Position numbers and translations under genes: made by a program. Positions 26,143-64,000 of a DNA stretch of 64,000 nucleotides are shown one piece after another. Source of the DNA: Gavia stellata (Eukaryota > Chordata > Aves > Gaviiformes > Gaviidae); the NCBI RefSeq assembly GCF_030936135.1, contig NC_082616.1, forward strand, positions 11,095,001 through 11,159,000, given 5' to 3'. The notes beneath the pieces are model-generated. The model had not been told where the DNA came from. It searched no databases and saw nothing but the letters and a program-made list of their open reading frames with translations. Within the stretch, counting starts at the first letter, position 1. Each line of letters starts with the position of its first letter.

Positions 26143-26154
26143 GGAATCGAAACT
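26143..26154 (+). promoter_or_regulatory. PNPT1: ISRE / ETS-IRF-like element
   Basis: The bases GGAATCGAAACT match the interferon-stimulated response element pattern GAAANNGAAACT except for GGAA in the first half-site. GGAANNGAAA is also the ETS-IRF composite form. Human PNPT1 was found as a type I interferon-induced gene with an ISRE in its promoter. The site is 125 bp upstream of the ATG and about 20 bp before a CCAAT box, a plausible place for an active element. Confidence 0.45.
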
Positions 26155-26278
26155 AACCCGCCGTTACGAAAGCCAATCCGCTTCGAGCTTACTGCGCGGC
26201 AGCCCGCCCCCCGCCGCCTCCTGGAGCCAATCGGGTGGCGGCTGCCGTTGGGGTTGCCCCTTCCTGCTCACCGGCGCC

Positions 26279-45055
<18,777 letters not shown>

Positions 45056-46170
45056 CAGGTAAGGCCATAGGAACAACTTTAAAATTACTTAGTACTGTGC
45101 TTTCTTTACAACTGTTGCAAAGAATTGTATCAATCTGGTTTTTTATATCGTACAGTTACCGTTCAGTGGTGTGCAAATACTGCTTGCCAGTTACGTTGCA
45201 GCATGTCGTAAGTTAGCAACTGGCCTTTCATGTGCTGCAGTTATAAAGACCTTGATGTTGTAAAATGGGTTCAAATGCCTTGACAGTTTCAGGCATCCTA
45301 GGCAGCCTACTTCCTCCAGAACAAACTTTATTTGCTAATCTACATCATCTGTGTAAGCATTCACTCTTCTCTACCTTGCCACCATTTTTTAAAGGAAAAA
45401 AAAAGCAGGGTAAGGGAGGAGAAGGAACAATAAGCTGCTTTCTTGAAAGTTTTGAGTCATTTAGTGGAGACTTCTCAGTCAATTAATGGAATGCTCAAAG
45501 CTCTTCCCTGGAACTAGTTTGCCAGCATGTATTTGACTGTCAATAGGCTTATGCCTAAACTTTTCCCAAAACTGTTGTGTACGGTTTTTTTTCCTTAGGA
45601 AGCTACTAGAACAGGAAGGTGTCTGATGGTAAAATCAAGAGCAGTTACACAATGAGATTGGCAAACAGAAATGCAGTGCACCAATGATAACTTAAGGCAA
45701 TCCGTGGTAATCTTCTAGGAATGATTCACAACACTAGAAGAAATTAAAATTCATTAAAGAAATTATTTTTTTAAAAAATGTTTTTGAATTCCATTCCTTG
45801 ATATAATTAGTTGGTTACAGAGTATTTTCTATCTTTTACAGGAAAAAAGGCGCGATAGCTCGTGGAAATACAAGCGACCTTTGCTAGAATCTGTAGATGT
45901 CTTCGCAAGAATCTGCAGGTGGATGGTAGTGAATCATATTTTTAAAATAGACACTATTTATGCTTAAAGGTGTTGTAGAACTTCAAAGTCTTCAAATTGA
46001 TTAAAAACTCTTTTAAAATAACAGAAACAACCAGTGCTCTTATCTTGTGTAGCAAGGGTGAGATGAGAGTCTAAGAACGTGGAATTGTATAGACTGAAGA
46101 GCAGATTACATTTCAATGCTTAAGATTCTTTCTGCTATCATCTCAAAATAAAAATGTAAAGATGAGAAGC
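45056..46170 (+). other. PNPT1: PNPT1 3' UTR, probably interrupted by one intron
   Basis: Three bases after the stop codon a full donor CAG|GTAAGG occurs (intron from 45059). A strong acceptor GGTTTTTTTTCCTTAG ends at 45598. If used, the 3' UTR is 45056-45058 joined to 45599-about 46170. AATAAA at 46147-46152 is the likely main poly(A) signal, with another at 46502-46507. The 3' end and the splicing are inferred. Confidence 0.55.
46147..46152 (+). terminator. PNPT1: Candidate PNPT1 poly(A) signal
   Basis: AATAAA about 1.1 kb after the stop codon. A second AATAAA at 46502 offers a longer alternative. Choosing between them needs 3'-end reads. Confidence 0.5.
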
Positions 46171-49100
46171 AAGTATTTAACAATTATTTGCTGGGAGAAG
46201 GAATTACCCTGTGTACTTGGTTGAGAGGCACACTTGGCCAAAGTTTTACTGGCTTTTCAGTGTACGAGATTGAAATGTTGAGCTAAACATAAAGACTTAG
46301 AAGTATCACCTTTAACGTGATTGACACTGTTTCAGATAAATACATCAGTAACTGTCATAGGGTTCAGACTTGCTAAAATATCTGAGCAGAAGGGGGACAA
46401 AACAAAACCTGTCTGAAACATCATTATTTATTATCTGGGTTTGTTAATTATATATTTTAAAATTCAGTATTAAAACATTAAGATTAAAATAATTGTTTTG
46501 GAATAAACAATTGATGTGATAAATCTTCCCCCTAAAACACCCTCATTAAGAATGTCAGAATTCCTGTATTGATTATGTTCCATCAGTGGGTTCACTGGTC
46601 TCTTTTAGACTTCAAAGCATTTCCCGGGGGCTTATGAGAACTGCTTGTTTTTCTACTGTGAGGTGCAGACTTTGAAAATCAAAGAGATGTCCCTTCTGAT
46701 GTTCACCAATTTGTATGTAGACCTAATAAGAAAATCAGCTTCCCACCTGATGGCAGGTGGGCTCTGAACCTCCTGAAAGAAAATACGAAGCACTGGGGAG
46801 AGGAGAAATGTGAATGTATAGTAAAAATTGCTCATTCTTTTTTTTTATTCAAAGTTAAAATATTAAAGAAGAAAGAAATGACTGGCCTGCTTCTTTGTAG
46901 TTGTCTGTCTGTCTTTCATCATGTAAGACTGAAAAAGTTTTCCTTAGCAATCTTTTCCTTGAGGACTGTATTCTGTTATTTCTTAGTAAGAATTCTAGTG
47001 TCCTTGCTTACTATGACTTAATTGACTGATACCTGGTTCGTTACATATCCTGTGTAGTGTTAATGATATTATGTAGGCAAATGTTAAAAGTCCCTAAACA
47101 GAAGCTCAGATGTTTCCATTTCTTGTAACTGTTCTCAGAAATTGACCTCCCCAATCTAAGTGGTTTTCCAAGGTTTAGCTTGTTTTATCTGTAAGGCTCC
47201 TTTTTGTAGTAGAACTGATGGATGCTCTAGTTACTAAAATACTACATGAAATACTAACTTCAGAAGCTTTTTTTTTTTTCAGTTAGCACATTACCAGTAG
47301 GATGCTTGCATTTGAATTTGTGACAATCGATGATGTAGGACCCAAAAGAATCCTGTTCTTTCCTGTAAAGGTATTTTCTTGCCTGCAGTAACAGGACTAT
47401 TAATGATTTGTGAGATGGGTGGTGGTCTCAGTAAATCAATTATTGGAATGCTGGGGGATTTTCTGTTTGTTAGAAGATAAAGTAGGAAAAAGACTTTTAT
47501 GTTCCTGTGGCAGAACCTGTACAGTCAGCCTGACTTTCTGCACTTGTTAACAAGCTTTAGGCCCTATGGGAAGGGGCGGAAAAAAATACGCTTGGGAACT
47601 GTCTGGGAGGAGCACAAACCAGCTGCTCTTACCTGAGGAGAGAAGCTCAATGGGAGCCAAGAATTGAGTAAGTGTGTGCTAGTCTGAACCTTCCTGGAGG
47701 GAAGGCAGGCTGGCTTCAGACATCCCGGGTTCACCCGAGAGCCGTCAGTAGCGGCAGGTTGGACCGTGGCAGGAGATACTTGGCTCTCAGGTGGTATCAG
47801 CTATGATCAGAGAGCAGGTAGGTTAATAGTGCTTGAGAGAGCGAGCTCAGCCCTATTGCAGTAGCTGTTTTTTCATGTTTGAAATAGTGATTTTTGTCTG
47901 TACTGCACTAGATAATTAGCTTCTGTAATGACCCATCTTAAATGGAGCCATTGCAAGGTATTGCTTTGGAAAGTGAAGCTGGGCAGTTGCAGCATTACAC
48001 CAGGTCAGGAGGGCCAGAAATGTGTTTATTTGGCAATGTGGAAGTTTTCACACAGGTGCAAAGCGTCAGGAGCTGGGGTATCTTTAAATGCCAGCAATAA
48101 ATATTGCAAGTACTGTAATAAAAGCGTAAGAGCTGGCCTAATTGTACTTCTGGGATTACATGCCAGAGGGAATAATGCAGTCTCTTAATTTCACTCACAA
48201 GAAATTTTAAGTGATTTGGGAATGAGTTGTCAGTCTTGCTTCTGAAAAAAACAAAAAATATGAGAGTTCCCTGCTGCTCCATGTTGTGATGCTTGATGAC
48301 TTGCTCTTGTCTGCAGCCTACCCTAACAAAAATCTTTATTTTGATGACGAACAGAGAACTCTAACAGTTACAGCTTGTTGCTTTGCGATAATGGGGAGAG
48401 ATGAGCTACTGGCAGGTGCAACGCTATAATAAAAAAGTGCTACTTTGCTTTCTCTGAACTTAAGATGCAGAGATTCAGATGTATTGCTTTCCTGGTCTTG
48501 TATTTACTGTGGTTTTAAATCAGGTCTGTAAGAGCTGTTGGGGCAAGTCTTGCATATCTTCTTCAGGCAAAGCCCCCGAGAATTGACTTGCTTTTTATTG
48601 GTATAGATGACTAGATCATGCTGTGGTTTCTAACACCCCAGGCTGCGAAGTCCTGGATGCTGTTCTGTGCAAAAAAGAGCCCCGTGTCCGAGGGAATACA
48701 ATCTAGGTGTGTTCTGGAGTGGCATTTTTCCACAGAGGTCATTGATATCATGCCTGGAGAGGTCACGGATTTATTTCATAGCTTAAACAGAGAAATAGTT
48801 TTTCATGCCAATTCTGGCTTGTGTATCTCCTACTCCTGTAGCTGTTCACCGTGATAGATAAGAATTTGCTCCAGAATTCTTTTGTGGTTTCTTGCTATTC
48901 TGCATATCTGGAGAAGTACTGCATTTAATCTTGAGTAGGAGAAGTCATACTTAGTTTTTTTTATGCATTTGGTTTGAAGAGCTAAAGAAAGTCTGTAGAA
49001 GTCTTGCAGAGGGGAGAGGGAGTTTGCAAGTGGCAGATGTCCTGAAGCAGCAATATGCTGTGGCCATTGGTTTTTGTGTTTCTTTTCGTGTATTTTAGTT

Positions 49101-50789
49101 TTACTGAGCTTTCACTGAGGCAGAAATATGCCCAATGCGTCAAACCTTGAGGGGATCAGGCCATGTAGCGTGGAAAAGGCCACCGATACGTAGCGGGGAA
49201 GGCTTGTGTGAAACCCAACTGTAAACTGGTTAACATGACTGTCAAACCATTGATCGCTAATGTACCGTGGCCTTTTGTACAGTTACTGACCTGTGCATCA
49301 TATCTTTATGGATAAACATATCCTAAAGTAAGTTCCTATACTGTATACAGCTAAAAATAAGTGTATACGATGGCAACTAAGATATGCCTCTGAGAACTAT
49401 CATCTGCAAGGAAAACTCATGATTGTGTGTCTTCAACAGCTCCTGTTAAAAATTAAAATAAGAGCTTGATGGGGGTTGAACCCTAGTTCTGCAGAACCCC
49501 ATTAAGGGTGCTTCTCTTAACCTTTCTTAGTGGTGTGTTGTTTTGCAGATGTTAAATAAGCAGACTGACCGGTCCTCAGATGCATAAGGCTGCCTCTTAA
49601 GGAATGTAAAAAACTTTTCAGCTGTTCAGCCACAGCAGTGCAGCTGATTGAAAACTGCACCAAGCAATGATCAGTGGCTGTCACATACTCGGTGTGCTCA
49701 AGGGTGGTAAGTCTTAGGAGGCCTGTTACAATGAATGTCAGAGCAAAAGCAGAGACTTAAATGTTACATAGGTGTAAATTTTCTAAATCTGTCTAGAGAA
49801 TGGTTTTCCAATATATGGAAAGGTTGCACATAGTTACTTATAGTGGCATATTCTCTAGTGAACTTTTTGTTTCCCTTCATCTGGAACGAGATTGAACTTA
49901 CACCAGAGAAATGCCAGTCTTGTAAGTAAGAGCTATACCGGTGTAGCTGCTTTTGCCATTAGGCAAGAGCTAGAAAAGCCTTGCTTTGTCTGGGAATGAG
50001 ACACACCCTGGCCCGGGGAGCACTTGCCCTCCCATCTCCCTTCTCCTTCCTAGCCTGAAAGATTTTGTTCCGAGACACTTTAAGCTTCCCCTCTTCCCCA
50101 AAGTCCCCGCTGTTTCACGCAGCTTGACTTCTTGCACGCTTTTGTGTCCTTTTCCCCTGTTCCCATGCAAACATTGAAATGTAATTATGTTTTATTATTG
50201 TTCTTAGCACAGAGGAAACGTGTAGCTGGTTTTCAGTATGGAAAACTAAGATTTACAGGCTCCACAATGCCTGGCACATGGTCTGTCTTACATTGTACAG
50301 TGTTTGTAAGGACTAATTAAGCATGTTTCTCTCATTGAGAAGCTCCACAGAACAGCTTCAACCTCAGTTTAGCTTTTGAGCCTTCTGTACAGCTCTACAA
50401 AGCACGCGAACGTGTAACAAAATGCATACTATGGTACAGGCGTTAAGGTGTGCCCTGCTGTGGTAAAGGGGTCGAGTGGCTAAAAGAGATGCCACGGAAT
50501 AACCTTGCTGCTATTTTGTGATGCGAGGGAAACCTTTTTCTCCAGAACTTCAACTCTAGGCCCTCCGTGTGCTGCAAGAGCTGTGTTACACAGCACAGCC
50601 TGCTCCCAAAGCTTACCCTGGCGCGGATGGGGGTCTTGCCCATCGTTTTGTGTGGTAGCGGTGGCCCCGGGCAGGCGCCTACCCCTTTCCACCGCTGTGC
50701 AGGGGGAGGCAGCTACCAGCCTTTAGGATCGACTTTAGAAGGAAAAAGAGGGGGTTTAAGCCTTGGGGTGTTTACCGGGGGAACCTGTT
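46171..50789. other. PNPT1-PPP4R3B intergenic region, no gene seen
   Basis: Roughly 4.6 kb without a supported gene. Open frames are short and unrecognised. The stretch is T/G-rich on the + strand like the flanking transcribed regions, so read-through or a long PNPT1 3' UTR could cover part of it. No LINE remnant was recognised. Confidence 0.55.
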
Positions 50790-51004
50790 CACACGTCGGC
50801 TGAAGGTGGCTGCAGGCCCCCGCCGGCCCGCGCCTGCCGGAAAGCGACCCGGGGGCCGTGAGGGCGTGCGGCGGCCCCGCCCCGCCCCGCCCGCGGCCGC
50901 CGTCCTGTCGGCGGCGCGGCGGCAGCTGCCGGCCGCCGTAGCCCCTGCGAGGGGAGCCCGTGGCCGGGCTGGGAGGAAGAGAAAGGCGGCGAGAGTCGGG
51001 TTAC

Positions 51005-51015
51005 AAGATGGCGGC
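51005..51015 (+). promoter_or_regulatory. PPP4R3B: YY1-like motif
   Basis: AAGATGGCGGC is the classic strong YY1 recognition sequence. Its position about 245 bp before the start codon suggests it lies at the beginning of the 5' UTR. It also supplies the ATG of a minimal upstream ORF. Confidence 0.6.
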
Positions 51016-51028
51016 GGCGCTGCGGTAG
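51008..51028 (+). other. Upstream ORF 1 of PPP4R3B (6 codons)
   Basis: ATG GCG GCG GCG CTG CGG TAG encodes MAAALR. It exists only if transcription begins upstream of 51008. As a very short ORF inside the YY1-like motif it could modestly reduce scanning to the main start. Confidence 0.35.
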
Positions 51029-51103
51029 CTGCTGAGGCGGCGGAGCGGCGCCAGCGAGGGCCCGAGCCGGGGCGCGGCGTCGCTCTCTCGCCGTCGGGGA
51101 GCC

Positions 51104-51142
51104 ATGAAAAGCGGCGCGTTAAAGGCCCCGCGGTGCCCCTGA
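51104..51142 (+). other. Upstream ORF 2 of PPP4R3B (12 codons)
   Basis: The ATG has a favourable context (ggagccATGa) and opens a 12-codon frame, [12 protein letters not shown], ending 109 bases before the main ATG. That distance allows re-initiation. Any effect on translation is inferred. Confidence 0.4.
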
Positions 51143-51251
51143 GCGGCCCGGCGGCCCCGCTTCCTCCCCCCGCCCTCGCTCCCTCGCCCCCCGGAGGCGG
51201 AGCGGGCCCGGGCCTGGGCCAGGGGCCGGCGCGGAGGCCCGAGGCCGCACC

Positions 51252-64000
<12,749 letters not shown>

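Noticed and set aside
49455..49510. tRNA-like GGGTTGAACC with a nearby complementary stretch
   Set aside because: It lacks an A box, an anticodon arm and an acceptor stem at the right spacing, so it is just a short inverted repeat.

Overview
The window is vertebrate nuclear DNA, most likely from a bird. Three gene identities support this: the proteins are unmistakably vertebrate, introns are short for an amniote, and the recognisable repeats are CR1-type LINEs. No bacterial, plasmid or viral coding content is visible. I cannot name the species.

Three genes lie head-to-tail on the + strand, in the same relative order and orientation as on human 2p16.1 (from memory). (1) Positions 1-1780 hold the 3' end of EFEMP1 (fibulin-3): an intron, the last coding exon (558-716) and the 3' UTR. 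(2) Positions 26279-45055 hold all of PNPT1, the mitochondrial polynucleotide phosphorylase. I resolved 28 coding exons whose phases all join, giving 791 codons plus stop. (3) Positions 51252-60963 hold the first four coding exons (306 codons) of PPP4R3B/SMEK2, a regulatory subunit of protein phosphatase 4. The gene continues beyond the window.

Between EFEMP1 and PNPT1 lie about 24 kb with no convincing protein-coding gene. This stretch has a degraded CR1/L3-type LINE (about 6280-6750), simple repeats, a 24-bp A/T minisatellite (23188-23264) and a CTCF-like motif (21204). By eye, the + strand is A/C-rich over much of about 2-21 kb and G/T-rich after about 22 kb, which may mark minus-strand transcription in the first part. 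PNPT1 and PPP4R3B each start in a strong CpG island. The PNPT1 island has two CCAAT boxes, an ISRE-like element and a CTCF-like motif, with a G-quadruplex-capable tract just upstream. The PPP4R3B island has GC boxes, a YY1-like motif and two short upstream ORFs.

The points most worth a second look are: a GC-AG intron in PPP4R3B that the reading frame requires; a PNPT1 KH loop reading G-P-G-A instead of G-P-G-G; an ISRE-like promoter element in PNPT1, a gene known to be interferon-inducible in human; a probable intron in the PNPT1 3' UTR; a CR1 insertion ending 46 bp before PNPT1 exon 4; and the composition switch between EFEMP1 and PNPT1. I see no evidence of an undescribed multi-gene system. 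This is an ordinary euchromatic vertebrate locus.
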